Assembly (NCBI RefSeq): GCF_004328625.1
Contig: NZ_CP032229.1
Location: forward strand, 5,022,001 to 5,086,000
Source of the DNA: Streptomyces seoulensis
Lineage (GTDB): Bacteria > Actinomycetota > Actinomycetes > Streptomycetales > Streptomycetaceae
Direction: 5' to 3'
DNA length: 64,000 nt
Under the pieces are notes generated by a model. The model worked only from the letters and a program-made list of their open reading frames with translations. It was not told where the DNA came from and made no database searches. Positions 38,482-46,894 of this stretch are shown here, piece after piece (position 1 is the first letter of the stretch; the number at the start of each line of letters is the position of its first letter). The position numbers and the translations under genes are program-made.

Positions 38482-39408
38482 ATGACAACGCCGGTGACAT
38501 CGCCGGTCGAGGCGCGGCGCCCGCCCGTGCGCACCGGCGGCCGCGACCACGCCGTCTGGTTCCTGGTGCTGCCCGCCCTGATCCCGATCCTCGTGCTCAG
38601 CGTGGGCCCGCTGCTCTACGGCGTCCTGCTGTCCTTCACCGACGCCCAGTCCGGCCGCACCGCCCCGACCCGCTGGATCGGCGCGCTGAACTTCCAGGAC
38701 CTGCTGCACGACACCCTGTTCTGGGAGTCGTTCCGGATCGGCCTGCTGTGGGCGATCGGCGTGACCGTCCCCCAGTTCCTGCTGGCGCTCGGCCTCGCCC
38801 TGCTGCTCGACCAGGACCTGAGACTGCGCTGGCTCGCCCGCGCCCTCGCCATCGTGCCCTGGGCCATGCCCGAGGTGGTCGTCGGCATCATGTGGCGGCT
38901 GGTCTACAACCCGGACGCCGGCATCCTCAACGAGACGCTGCGCGACCTCGGTCTCGGTGACGGACGGGACTGGCTGAGCGGTCTCGCCACCGCGCTGCCC
39001 GCCGTCGTCGTCGTCGGGATCTGGGCCGGGATGCCCCAGACCACGGTCGCCCTGCTGGCCGGGCTGCAGAACACCCCGCGCGAACTCCACGAGGCGGCCG
39101 CCGTGGACGGCGCCGGCGCCTGGCGGCGGTTCCGCGCGGTCACCTGGCCCGCGCTCCGGCCCGTCGCCCTCTCCATCACCGCGCTCAACCTGATCTGGAA
39201 CTTCAACTCCTTCGCCCTGGTGTACGTGCTCACCAGCGGCGGACCCGGCGGAAAGACCCGGCTGCCCATGCTGTTCGCCTACGAAGAGGCTTTCCGCTAC
39301 GGCCAGTTCGGCTACGCCGCCGCGATGGGCTGCGTGATGGTCGCCGTCATCGCGATCGTGCTCGCGGTGTTCCTCGCGGGCCGGCTGAAGGGAGGCGAGG
39401 ACGCGTGA
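38482..39408 (+). CDS. Carbohydrate ABC importer permease 1 (MalF/UgpA type)
   Basis: Membrane subunit (308 aa) of a CUT1-type sugar importer, with six predicted helices and the EAA loop ELHEAAAVDGAGAWRRFRAV near residue 205. ATG 38482 is preferred because AAAGGGG sits just upstream; an in-frame ATG at 38443 falls within the putative promoter. It overlaps the next permease by four bases. No ATPase gene is present; such Streptomyces importers usually share the MsiK ATPase encoded elsewhere. Confidence 0.88.
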   Translation: MTTPVTSPVEARRPPVRTGGRDHAVWFLVLPALIPILVLSVGPLLYGVLLSFTDAQSGRTAPTRWIGALNFQDLLHDTLFWESFRIGLLWAIGVTVPQFLLALGLALLLDQDLRLRWLARALAIVPWAMPEVVVGIMWRLVYNPDAGILNETLRDLGLGDGRDWLSGLATALPAVVVVGIWAGMPQTTVALLAGLQNTPRELHEAAAVDGAGAWRRFRAVTWPALRPVALSITALNLIWNFNSFALVYVLTSGGPGGKTRLPMLFAYEEAFRYGQFGYAAAMGCVMVAVIAIVLAVFLAGRLKGGEDA

Positions 39409-40238
39409 GGACCCGGCCCTCGGCCCGCGCGGGGCAGTACGCCGCCCTGCTGGCCTATCTGATCTTCCTGGCGTTCCCGTTCCTCTGGCTGCTGTCCACC
39501 GCGTTCAAGCCGCCGCGCGAACTCGGCAGCCTGCATCCCACCTGGATTCCGCGCCACCCCACCCTCGCCAACTTCCGGCAGGCGTTCGACGAGCAGCCCC
39601 TCCTGCACGCCGCCCTCAACTCCCTGCTGGCGGCGCTCGGCGCGGCCGTGATCGCCGTACTGATCGCCACCCCGATGGCCTACGTCATGGCCCGGCACCG
39701 CACCCGGCTGGCGCGGGCGGCGAGCGGGTGGGTGGTGGTCAGCCAGGCGTTCCCGTTCGTGCTGATCATCATCCCGCTGTTCCTGGTGCTGAAGCGGCTG
39801 CGGCTCATCGACTCCCTCGCCGGGCTGACCGTGGTCTACGTCGTGTGGTCGCTGCCCTTCGCGCTGTGGATGCTCGTCGGGTACGTACGGGCGGTCCCCG
39901 TCGAGCTGGAGGAGGCGGCCGCCGTCGACGGGGCCGGGCGACTGCGGACGCTGATATCGGTGACGGCGCCGCTGCTCGCGCCGGGCATCGCGGCCACCGC
40001 GCTGTTCGCGTTCATCACGGCGTGGAACGAGTTCTTCTTCGCGCTCGTGCTGCTCAAGAGCCCCGGCAACCAGACCCTGCCGGTCGTGCTGACCCATTTC
40101 ATCGGCGCGGAGGGCGTCGCCGACCTCGGCCCGCTGGCCGCGGCCGCCTTCCTCGCCACCCTGCCCTCCCTCGTGGTGTTCGCCCTGCTCCAGCGGCGGA
40201 TCACCGGGGGCCTGATCGCCGGAGCGGTGAAGAGCTGA
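39405..40238 (+). CDS. Carbohydrate ABC importer permease 2 (MalG/UgpE type)
   Basis: Second CUT1 permease (277 aa), starting at GTG 39405 inside the stop of permease 1. The EAA loop is ELEEAAAVDGAGRLRTLISV near residue 170, and the conserved TAWNEFFFALVLLKSPGNQT follows. Its TGA overlaps the ATG of the binding protein by one base (TGATG). Confidence 0.88.
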   Translation: MRTRPSARAGQYAALLAYLIFLAFPFLWLLSTAFKPPRELGSLHPTWIPRHPTLANFRQAFDEQPLLHAALNSLLAALGAAVIAVLIATPMAYVMARHRTRLARAASGWVVVSQAFPFVLIIIPLFLVLKRLRLIDSLAGLTVVYVVWSLPFALWMLVGYVRAVPVELEEAAAVDGAGRLRTLISVTAPLLAPGIAATALFAFITAWNEFFFALVLLKSPGNQTLPVVLTHFIGAEGVADLGPLAAAAFLATLPSLVVFALLQRRITGGLIAGAVKS

Positions 40239-41518
40239 TGCGGACCAGGATCACCATGGCGGTCGCCGCCCTCCTGCTGCTCCTCGCGGGCTGCTCCTCC
40301 GGCGGCCGGCAGCACGGCGGGCCCGTCACCCTGCGCTTCCAGTCCCTCGCCTGGCAGCAGGAGTCGGTCGCCGCCAACAAGGAACTCGTGCGGGAGTGGA
40401 ACGCCGCCCACCCGGACGTCCAGGTCGAGTACGTGCAGGGCGACTGGGACAGCGTGCACGACCAGTTGCTCACCTCCTTCGAGGGCGGTGAGGCCCCCGA
40501 CGTCATCCACGACGCCTCCGACGACCTGGCCGACTTCGCCTACGGCGGCGACCTCGCCGACCTGAGCGGCCTGCTGCCCGCCCGCCTCAAGTCGTACATC
40601 CCCGCGCGGAGTTGGCGGGCGACCACCTTCGGCAAGGGCGTCTACGGCGTGCCCTTCCTCCAGGAACCCCGCGTGCTGATCGCCAACTCCGCCTGGCTGC
40701 GGACGGCGAAGGTGCGCATCCCGACCCCCCGACACCCGTGGAGCTGGGCCGAGTTCCGCGAGATCACCGCGCGGCTCAGCGGCGACGGCAAGTACGGAGT
40801 CGCCTGGCCGCTGAAGGAGCCCGTGTCCGTCACCCTCAACCTCGGGCTCTCGGCGGGCGGCACGCTCTTCCAGCGAGGGAGTGACGGCAAGGTGAGCGTG
40901 CGGTTCGGAGCCGGGGACGCCGTCGTACCGCGCACCGTGCGCGACCAGATCGCCCGCGACCGCAGCGCGCCCGCCTCGACGCTCGGCAGCGGGGGCTCGG
41001 ACACCCTGCCCGGCTTCTTCGGCGGCCGGTACGCCATGGTCCCGCTGGGCTTCTCCTACCGCCAGCAGATCGAGCAGCAGGCGCCCAAGGGCTTCAAGTG
41101 GGAGGTGCTGCCCGCCCCGGCCGGCGCCGACGGTCTCACCCAGGGCGTCAGCCCGCAGACCCTCTCCGTCTCCCAGGACTGCCCGCACAAGAAGGAGGCC
41201 GCCCAGTTCATCGACTTCCTGCTGCGGCCCAAGAACATGGTCCGCCTGGCCCTCGGCGACTGGATGCTGCCCACCGGCACCGACGCCCTCGCCGACCCCG
41301 CCCTGCACACCGCCGACCACGGCTGGGCCACCGGCACCGCCCTGGCGGCCCACCTGCGCCCGGCGCCCGCCCAGTCGGTGCGCGGCTACCCGGAGTGGAA
41401 GGACAAGATCGCCACCCCGGCCTTCCAGGAGTACTACAGCGGCGCCATCGGCCTCGCCGCGCTGCGCGAACGGCTGGAGCAGGACGGCAATCTGGTCCTC
41501 GCCCGCTACCAGCGCTGA
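40238..41518 (+). CDS. Carbohydrate-binding lipoprotein of the ABC importer
   Basis: Extracellular solute-binding lipoprotein (426 aa) of family 1. The signal peptide ends in LLAGC with Cys19. The body shows the usual pattern ([42 protein letters not shown]). It is unusual only in order: the binding protein is last rather than first. No glycosidase or LacI regulator lies next to it, so the sugar cannot be deduced. Confidence 0.9.
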   Translation: MRTRITMAVAALLLLLAGCSSGGRQHGGPVTLRFQSLAWQQESVAANKELVREWNAAHPDVQVEYVQGDWDSVHDQLLTSFEGGEAPDVIHDASDDLADFAYGGDLADLSGLLPARLKSYIPARSWRATTFGKGVYGVPFLQEPRVLIANSAWLRTAKVRIPTPRHPWSWAEFREITARLSGDGKYGVAWPLKEPVSVTLNLGLSAGGTLFQRGSDGKVSVRFGAGDAVVPRTVRDQIARDRSAPASTLGSGGSDTLPGFFGGRYAMVPLGFSYRQQIEQQAPKGFKWEVLPAPAGADGLTQGVSPQTLSVSQDCPHKKEAAQFIDFLLRPKNMVRLALGDWMLPTGTDALADPALHTADHGWATGTALAAHLRPAPAQSVRGYPEWKDKIATPAFQEYYSGAIGLAALRERLEQDGNLVLARYQR

Positions 41519-41576
41519 GCGGATGGGGGGGAAATTCGCTGGAGCGGGCCACCGGGCGCCGCCTAGCCTCACGGTC

Positions 41577-42779
41577 ATGACCCCCCACCGCCCCGCCCAC
41601 ATCGCCATGTTCTCCATCGCCCAGCACGGCCATGTGAACCCCAGCCTGGAGGTGATCAGGGAACTCGTCGCACGCGGCCACCGCGTCACCTACGCCATTC
41701 CGCCGCTCTTCGCCGAGAAGGTCGCCGCCACGGGCGCCGTGCCCGTGCCCTACACCTCCACCCTGCCCGGACCCGACGCCGACCCCTCCGCCTGGGGGAC
41801 CACGCTGCTGGACAACGTCGAGCCGTTCCTCGCCGACGCCATGCAGGCGCTGCCCCAGCTCATCACGGCGTACGAGGGCGACGAGCCCGATCTGGTCCTG
41901 CACGACATCGCCTCCTACCCCGCCCGCGTCCTGGCCCACCGCTGGGGCGTGCCCGCCGTCTCGCTCTCCCCGAACCTCGTCGCCTGGGACGGGTACGAGG
42001 AGGAGGTCGCGGAGCCCATGTGGGCCGAGCCGCTGAAGACCGAGCGCGGCCAGGCGTACTACGCCCGGTTCGCGGGCTGGCTCGCGGAGAACGGCATCAC
42101 CCGGCACCCGGACCCGTTCGCCGGCCGCCCCGCCCGCTCGCTCGTCCTCATCCCCAAGGCGCTCCAGCCGCACGCCGACCGGGTCGACGAGCGCGTGTAC
42201 AGCTTCGTCGGCGCCTGCCAGGGCGACCGCGCCGACCAGGGCACCTGGAGTCGGCCCGAGGGCGCGGAGAGGGTCGTCCTCGTCTCCCTCGGCTCCGCCT
42301 TCACCAAGCGGGCCGCCTTCTACGCCGAGTGCGTACGCGCCTTCGGTGACCTGCCCGGGTGGCACCTCGTCCTCCAGATCGGGCGGCACGTGGACCCGGC
42401 CGAACTCGGCGAACTGCCCGCCAATGTCGAAGTGCACTCCTGGGTACCGCAGTTGGCGGTGCTCAGGCAGGCCGACCTGTTCGTCACACACGCGGGGGCG
42501 GGCGGCAGTCAGGAGGGGCTGGCCACCGCCACCCCGATGATCGCCGTCCCGCAGGCCGTCGACCAGTTCGGCAACGCCGACATGCTCCAGGCGCTCGGCG
42601 TGGCCCGCACCCTGGTCACCGAGGACGCCACCGCCGACCGCCTCCGCGAGACCGCCCTCGCCCTGGCCGACGACCCCGAGGTGGCCGCCCGGCTGAAGGA
42701 GATCCAGGCCGGCATGGTGGGCGAAGGGGGCACCACGCGCGCCGCCGACCTGATCGAGGCGGAGCTGCCGGGGCACTGA
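41577..42779 (+). CDS. Macrolide-type (MGT/OleD-like) glycosyltransferase
   Basis: GT1-family enzyme (400 aa) that transfers a sugar from a nucleotide donor to small hydrophobic acceptors; close relatives inactivate macrolides. The N-terminal His is in [17 protein letters not shown], and the C-terminal donor site is [31 protein letters not shown], near residues 290-312, followed by [17 protein letters not shown] 41577 has no ribosome binding site; TAGCCT lies eight bases upstream, suggesting a leaderless start. A strong terminator follows. The natural acceptor is unknown. Confidence 0.9.
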   Translation: MTPHRPAHIAMFSIAQHGHVNPSLEVIRELVARGHRVTYAIPPLFAEKVAATGAVPVPYTSTLPGPDADPSAWGTTLLDNVEPFLADAMQALPQLITAYEGDEPDLVLHDIASYPARVLAHRWGVPAVSLSPNLVAWDGYEEEVAEPMWAEPLKTERGQAYYARFAGWLAENGITRHPDPFAGRPARSLVLIPKALQPHADRVDERVYSFVGACQGDRADQGTWSRPEGAERVVLVSLGSAFTKRAAFYAECVRAFGDLPGWHLVLQIGRHVDPAELGELPANVEVHSWVPQLAVLRQADLFVTHAGAGGSQEGLATATPMIAVPQAVDQFGNADMLQALGVARTLVTEDATADRLRETALALADDPEVAARLKEIQAGMVGEGGTTRAADLIEAELPGH

Positions 42780-42884
42780 CCTCGGTGGAGAAACATGGGT
42801 GAACCAGTCACAAGATCGTGCAGGAGTTGCTCAGCGCCCGCTCGATCCGACAGAGTTTGCCGCAACGGGCGTACCGTCCGGTAC

Positions 42885-42919
42885 GGCCGTCGTGCCCGCC
42901 CCCACGGGGCACGACGGCC
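42885..42919. terminator. Terminator hairpin after the glycosyltransferase gene
   Basis: GGCCGTCGTGCCC (42885-42897) pairs perfectly with GGGCACGACGGCC (42907-42919) around a 9-nt loop. It ends 16 bp before the next start codon. Confidence 0.82.
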
Positions 42920-42935
42920 GTTCTATCGTGGGCCG

Positions 42936-43481
42936 ATGACGACGACGTACGCGGCGCTGCTGCGCGGGATCAACGTGGGCGGCAACAGGAAGCTTCCCAT
43001 GGCCGACCTGCGAACTCTTCTGTCCGAGCTGGGCCATGACGATGTGCGCACCCATCTCCAGAGCGGGCAGGCCGTGTTCACCGCCTCGCAGGGTGACGAG
43101 GGCGTCCTGGCCGGGGAGTTGAGCGCGGCCATCGAGACGCGGTTCGGCTTCGCGGTCGACGTGATCGTGCGGGACCACGCCTATCTGACGGCGGTCGCGG
43201 AAGCCTGCCCGTTCCCCGCCGACGCGCTGGAGCCCAAGCAGCTGCACGTCACCTACTTCTCCGGTCCGGTGGACCCCGAGCGCTTCGCCGGGATCGACAC
43301 CGCCGCCCGCCTCCCCGAGGAGTTCCGCCTCGGCGACCGGTGCCTGTACCTCTACGCACCCGACGGGCTCGGCCGCTCCAAGCTCGCCGAGGAGCTGGGG
43401 CGCCCGCGCGTCACCAAGGGCCTGATCGCCACCACCCGGAACTGGAACACCGTACGGAAACTGGTCGAGCTGACCGGCTGA
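42936..43481 (+). CDS. DUF1697 protein
   Basis: A 181-aa conserved cytoplasmic protein. The N-terminal YAALLRGINVGGNRKLPMAD and later THLQSGQAVFTA and the C-terminal RNWNTVRKL are the DUF1697 hallmarks. Biochemical function is unknown. ATG 42936 has no ribosome binding site but TATCGT is seven bases upstream, so it may be leaderless. The preceding terminator leaves almost no room for a -35 box outside the hairpin. Confidence 0.85.
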   Translation: MTTTYAALLRGINVGGNRKLPMADLRTLLSELGHDDVRTHLQSGQAVFTASQGDEGVLAGELSAAIETRFGFAVDVIVRDHAYLTAVAEACPFPADALEPKQLHVTYFSGPVDPERFAGIDTAARLPEEFRLGDRCLYLYAPDGLGRSKLAEELGRPRVTKGLIATTRNWNTVRKLVELTG

Positions 43482-43511
43482 CGGCGCCCTCTACCGGATC
43501 GCCGGGGAATG

Positions 43512-43540
43512 TCAACCCCCCTTCACTCCAAAGGGGTTGA
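43512..43540. terminator. TCAACCCC / GGGGTTGA hairpin after the DUF1697 gene
   Basis: Perfect 8-bp inverted repeat (43512-43519 and 43533-43540) with a 13-nt loop. Could be the terminator of the DUF1697 gene or an operator for the next gene. Confidence 0.5.
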
Positions 43541-43658
43541 TTGCTGGTGCCGTCGGCTGCTTCGTGGGTAACGTCGCCGACCGAGCCGACCCGGCACGCT
43601 TCCCTCGCCGCAGCCCGGCCCCCGTAAGGCCCCCGGATCAGGAGTGAGGACGACAGAC

Positions 43659-43961
43659 GTGAACGCGTACAACCACCCCGGCAGCACCTCCGGCCGCCCG
43701 GTACCCGGCGGTGACGGGACCGACCTGGAGACCCTGATCCAGCTCGCGGACGGGCTCGTCGCCGCCCTGCACGCCGAGTACCCGGTGCTCCTGGAGCACG
43801 GCGAGATCATCCAGGCCGAGCTGGCCCTCGCGGCCGACGACGGCTTCCCGCCCAACCGCGGCCGCATCCGCCACCAGCTCGACGACCTCTGCATCGGCGC
43901 CGCAGCCGGCACCGGCACCCTGGAGTACACCCGCCGCCTGACGACCGCGCTCAAGCTCTAG
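43659..43961 (+). CDS. 100-aa helical protein of unknown function
   Basis: Starts at GTG 43659 with GAGG nine bases before it; the in-frame GTG at 43644 overlaps that site and is less likely. The N-terminal 20 residues are Gly/Pro/Ser-rich. The remainder is helical (LETLIQLADGLVAALHAEYP, then QAELALAADDGFPPNRGRIR). No family recognised with confidence. The final codon and stop are CTC-TAG, and that CTAG is also the left boundary of element A. The C-terminus may therefore be original or slightly altered by the insertion. Confidence 0.65.
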   Translation: MNAYNHPGSTSGRPVPGGDGTDLETLIQLADGLVAALHAEYPVLLEHGEIIQAELALAADDGFPPNRGRIRHQLDDLCIGAAAGTGTLEYTRRLTTALKL

Positions 43962-44032
43962 GGTCTGTCGTTTGGATCAGGTCGGCCGAGAGTGACTGCG
44001 CCTCTCGGCATGATCCAAACGACAGGCCCTAG
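43958..44032. mobile_element. Element A: 75-bp palindromic element bounded by CTAG
   Basis: The first 22 bases (43958-43979, core GGGTCTGTCGTTTGGATCA) and the last 22 (44011-44032) are inverted copies matching at 21 of 22 positions. Inside, GCCGAGAG and CTCTCGGC form a second 8-bp stem. Both ends are CTAG. The structure fits a tiny MITE-like element with a CTAG target, possibly mobilised by an IS5-type transposase; that family link is inferred from the CTAG target only. As a large hairpin it could also terminate transcription from both sides. Confidence 0.6.
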
Positions 44033-44033
44033 G
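44028..44033. repeat. Left copy of 6-bp target duplication (CCTAGG) of the IS481 element
   Basis: CCTAGG at 44028-44033 is repeated at 45085-45090, exactly flanking the TGT...ACA ends of the insertion sequence. It agrees with the NCTAGN target known for IS481. Confidence 0.8.
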
Positions 44034-44982
44034 TGTATTGACTCGCAGCGTTGTTGACGCGGGTGATGGGTGGGTGGCCTCCGAGTGCGGTGTGGCAGCG
44101 GTGGTGGTTGTAGGTGTGGAGGAAGTCTGCCAGGGCTTCGGTCCGTTCGGTGTTCGAGGTGTAGGGCCGCAGGTAGGCCCATTCGTCGAGCAGGGTGCGG
44201 TTGAACCGTTCGACCTTGCCGTTGGTCTGGGGCCGGTAGGGCCGGGTCAGTTTGCCGGTCGCGCCGATCTCGGTGAGCACCTTTTTCCAGGCCAGGCCCT
44301 TGCGGTAGGCCCAGGCGTTGTCGGTCAGGACCCGCTCGATCCGGGTGATGCCCTGGGCGTGGAAGAAGGCGGCCGCGCGGGTCAGGAAGGCCGCGCAGGT
44401 CGCGGCTTTCTCGTCGGGGTGGATCTCGCTGTAGGCCAGGCGGGAGTGGTCGTCGACGGCGGAGTGGACGTAGTCGAAGCCCATGCCGCGAATGGGGCGG
44501 CCGGCCTCGCGGCCGTGGGTCTTGTGGCCGCCGCCGTCGGGGATCCGGCCCAGCTTCTTCACGTCCACGTGGATCAGCTCGCCGGGCCGCTCACGCTCGT
44601 AACGGCGGATCACGGTGCCGGTCGGCCGGTCGATCCAGGCCAGCCGGTTGAGGCGGTGGCGGGTCAGGATCCGGTGCACGGTCGAGGTGGGCAGGCCCAC
44701 GATCGGGCCGATCCGGGCCGGGCCGAGTTTGCGGCTCTGCCGCAGGTCGCAGACGCGGTCTTCCACCGCGGACGCGGTCCGGTGCGGCGTCGTGCGAGGT
44801 CGGCTGGAGCGGTCCTGCAGTCCCGCCTCACCCTCGGTCCGCCACCGGCGGATCCACTTATGGGCGGTGGCACGGGAGATACCCATCTCGGCGGCCACAT
44901 GAGCGACCGGACGGCCTGAGCGGACACGCTCGACCAGCAGCCTCCTACCGAAGACGGTCAGCCGGGCATTACGGTGGGGCAC
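44029..44982 (-). CDS. IS481-family transposase
   Basis: A 317-aa DDE transposase. The N-terminal helix-turn-helix is VAHVAAEMGISRATAHKWIR (about residues 27-45). The catalytic residues are D140 (HVDVKKLGRIP), D221 (TDNAWAYRKG) and E258 (NGKVERFNRT), with 36 residues between the last two. No frameshift. The final codons are TAC ACC TAG: the TAG stop lies in the CCTAGG target duplication, not in the element itself. Confidence 0.93.
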   Translation of the reverse strand: MPHRNARLTVFGRRLLVERVRSGRPVAHVAAEMGISRATAHKWIRRWRTEGEAGLQDRSSRPRTTPHRTASAVEDRVCDLRQSRKLGPARIGPIVGLPTSTVHRILTRHRLNRLAWIDRPTGTVIRRYERERPGELIHVDVKKLGRIPDGGGHKTHGREAGRPIRGMGFDYVHSAVDDHSRLAYSEIHPDEKAATCAAFLTRAAAFFHAQGITRIERVLTDNAWAYRKGLAWKKVLTEIGATGKLTRPYRPQTNGKVERFNRTLLDEWAYLRPYTSNTERTEALADFLHTYNHHRCHTALGGHPPITRVNNAASQYT

Positions 44983-45084
44983 GAAGACCTCCGTGCGGTG
45001 AGTTCCTAGACAGCTCCCACCACACCGGAGGTCTTCGCCATGTTCAAGACCCCAGCCGTGTCAACAACGCTCGTGATCAATACA
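44034..45084 (-). mobile_element. IS481-family insertion sequence (1051 bp, complete)
   Basis: Ends are TGTATTGA...TCAATACA. The terminal 25 bp (44034-44058 and 45060-45084) are inverted copies matching at 20 positions, with five mismatches in one block in the middle (CTCGC against TCACG). A 6-bp CCTAGG duplication flanks it. One intact transposase gene fills the element on the minus strand. Intact gene, ends and duplication indicate a fairly recent insertion. Confidence 0.9.
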
Positions 45085-45090
45085 CCTAGG
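45085..45090. repeat. Right copy of 6-bp target duplication (CCTAGG)
   Basis: Second copy of the sequence at 44028-44033. Its CTAG is also the left boundary of element B, so the insertion sequence landed exactly at the junction of elements A and B. Confidence 0.8.
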
Positions 45091-45266
45091 GGGTGTCCGG
45101 AAAGTGGCGCCGTCTGCCCGGAGGGCAGGGCTCGCGGCGTCTGGTGCGTGCGCTCGCAAGGCGGAGGGTCGTCCTCGTGCTGGGCGTACGAGGATGATCC
45201 CGACAACGCCGCGAGGGCACGTGCCAGGCGTCGCGAGCCAGGCGGGACTTTCCGGACACGGCCTAG
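45086..45266. mobile_element. Element B: 181-bp palindromic MITE-like element bounded by CTAG
   Basis: The first 20 bp (45086-45105) and last 20 bp (45247-45266) are inverted copies at 18 of 20 positions (core GGTGTCCGGAAAGT). Further in, GGCTCGCG-type blocks on the left (from about 45129) mirror CGCGAGCC on the right, so the whole element is one long interrupted palindrome. Its inner blocks match element C at 10741-10902 in reverse orientation. No open frame. The right CTAG (45263-45266) contains the stop codon of the sirohydrochlorin chelatase gene. Confidence 0.7.
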
Positions 45267-46003
45267 GCGCCCACGGCCACTGGGACCGATCGCAGCGCCT
45301 CGGTGTAGCGGTCGACCAGTACCCGCGCCACCTCCGGCGCGGGCCCCAGAACGTCCGCCAGGACGTCCGCGTCGGCCGCGCCCCGGGCGATCCGGTCGGG
45401 GAGGAAGCCCGGTGCCAGCACGTAGGGTGCGACGGCGATCCGCTCGCACCCCTCGGCGCGCAGTTCGCGTACGGCGTCCTCGGTGCGGGGGAGGCGGGCG
45501 GAGGCGAACGCGGGTCGCACGGCGCACCAACCGGTGCGCCACCACTCCCGCGCGATGTCGGCGATCACCGCGATCGCCTCCGCGTCGGAGGACCCCGCCG
45601 AGGCCAGCACGACCCCGGTCGAGGACTTGTCGGCAGGGTCGAGCCCCGCCTCGTACAGGCGCCGTTCCAGCGCCGAGACCAGCAGCGGGGAGGGGCCGAG
45701 CACCTCCGCCTGCCGGACGCGCATCCCGCGCGGTGCCTCCCGCAGCACGGCCGGGATGTCGGCCTTGGCGTGGAAGGCGCGGGTCAGCAGCAGCGGCTGG
45801 GCCACCACCTCGCGCACCCCCTCGGCGGCGAGCGAGTCGAGCACGCCGCCGACCGAGGGCACGTTGAAGTCGAGGAAGCCGGTCACCACCCGGAGGTCCG
45901 GCCGCATCGACCGCACCCGCGCGACCAGGGCGTGCACGGTCGCGGCGTGCCGGGGGTCACGGCTGCCGTGGGCGACGATCAGGAGAACGGGTTCGTGGAA
46001 CAT
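45263..46003 (-). CDS. Sirohydrochlorin chelatase (CbiX/SirB-like)
   Basis: Inserts Fe2+ or Co2+ into sirohydrochlorin, supplying siroheme for the sulfite reductase in the same operon. The 246-aa two-domain protein has the metal-site His in LLIVAHGSRDPRHAA near residue 12 and the second in LLLTRAFHAKADIP near 77; the duplicated C-terminal half repeats the fold (VAPYVLAPGFLPDRI). ATG 46003 is six bases after the permease stop, so it is the last gene of the sulfur operon. Its TAG stop coincides with the CTAG edge of element B. Confidence 0.9.
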   Translation of the reverse strand: MFHEPVLLIVAHGSRDPRHAATVHALVARVRSMRPDLRVVTGFLDFNVPSVGGVLDSLAAEGVREVVAQPLLLTRAFHAKADIPAVLREAPRGMRVRQAEVLGPSPLLVSALERRLYEAGLDPADKSSTGVVLASAGSSDAEAIAVIADIAREWWRTGWCAVRPAFASARLPRTEDAVRELRAEGCERIAVAPYVLAPGFLPDRIARGAADADVLADVLGPAPEVARVLVDRYTEALRSVPVAVGA

Positions 46004-46009
46004 GGGAGT

Positions 46010-46894
46010 TCAGCTTTTCACCAGCAGGCCCCGGCTGCGCAGCACCCACCGCTCCAGCGGACTGAAGATCAGCAGGTCGACCGCGATGCCGACGAACAGG
46101 ATCAGCAGGATGGCCTCGAACACCATCGCCATGTCGAGGGCGTTGCGGCCGTTCTCCAGCAACTGGCCGAGACCGACGCCCAGATCGGGGAAGGACGCGA
46201 TGATCTCGGCCGCCATCAGCGAGCGCCAGGAGAACGCCCAGCCCTGTTTCATCCCGGCCACATAGCCGGGCAGCGCGGCGGGCAGCGTGATGTGCCAGAC
46301 CCCGCGCAGCCCGCCGGCGCCCATGGTGCGGCCCGCCCGCAGGAACAGCGGTGGCACCTGATCGATGCCGGAGACCAGGCCGTTGGCGATGGAGGGCACC
46401 GCGCCGAGCAGGATCACCGCGTACATCATCGAGTTGTTCAGCCCCAGCCAGATCACCGCCGGGGGCACCCAGGCCACCGAGGGCAGCGACTGGAGGCCGG
46501 ACAGGATCGCGCCGATGGCCGCGCGCACGAACTTCACCCGCGCCACCAGCAGCCCCAGCGGGGTGCCGATGAGCAGCGCCAGGCAGAAGCCGAGCAGGCC
46601 GCGCGAGACGCTGGTCCAGATGTAGCCGAGGAGCTTGCCCGCCAGCCAGTCCCGCTGGACCGCCTCCCACACCGCCTTCGGCGCGGGCAGCTTGGTGGGG
46701 TCGGAGACGACCCCGAAGGACACCAGGCCCTGCCAGACCAGCAGCACCACCAGTACGGCGGTGACCGGCGGCAGCACCTTGGTGACCAGGGTCTGCCGCA
46801 GCGGCACCCGGGCGCCGCGCGGGGTCTCCAGGGCGTCGAGCCCCGCCTCCACGCTCCCCGTGCCGGGAGCCGGTGTCGTCTCAGTGCTGGCCAT
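46010..46894 (-). CDS. ssuC: Sulfonate/sulfate-ester-type ABC importer permease (SsuC-like)
   Basis: Membrane subunit (294 aa) with a cytoplasmic N-terminal tail of about 35 residues, about six helices and the conserved loop GRTMGAGGLRGVWHITLPAA near residue 187. The SsuC/TauC family feel and operon context point to organosulfur uptake. Its ATG lies inside the end of the ATPase gene (14-bp overlap), so translation is coupled. Confidence 0.87.
   Translation of the reverse strand: MASTETTPAPGTGSVEAGLDALETPRGARVPLRQTLVTKVLPPVTAVLVVLLVWQGLVSFGVVSDPTKLPAPKAVWEAVQRDWLAGKLLGYIWTSVSRGLLGFCLALLIGTPLGLLVARVKFVRAAIGAILSGLQSLPSVAWVPPAVIWLGLNNSMMYAVILLGAVPSIANGLVSGIDQVPPLFLRAGRTMGAGGLRGVWHITLPAALPGYVAGMKQGWAFSWRSLMAAEIIASFPDLGVGLGQLLENGRNALDMAMVFEAILLILFVGIAVDLLIFSPLERWVLRSRGLLVKS

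Noticed and set aside
37483..42779. An antibiotic resistance island (APH kinase plus macrolide glycosyltransferase)
   Set aside because: Both families are common in Streptomyces core genomes with unknown substrates. No mobile ends, integrase or composition change surround them.
44038..44919. Plus-strand frame opposite the IS481 transposase
   Set aside because: Val/Gly-rich antisense shadow of an intact DDE transposase.
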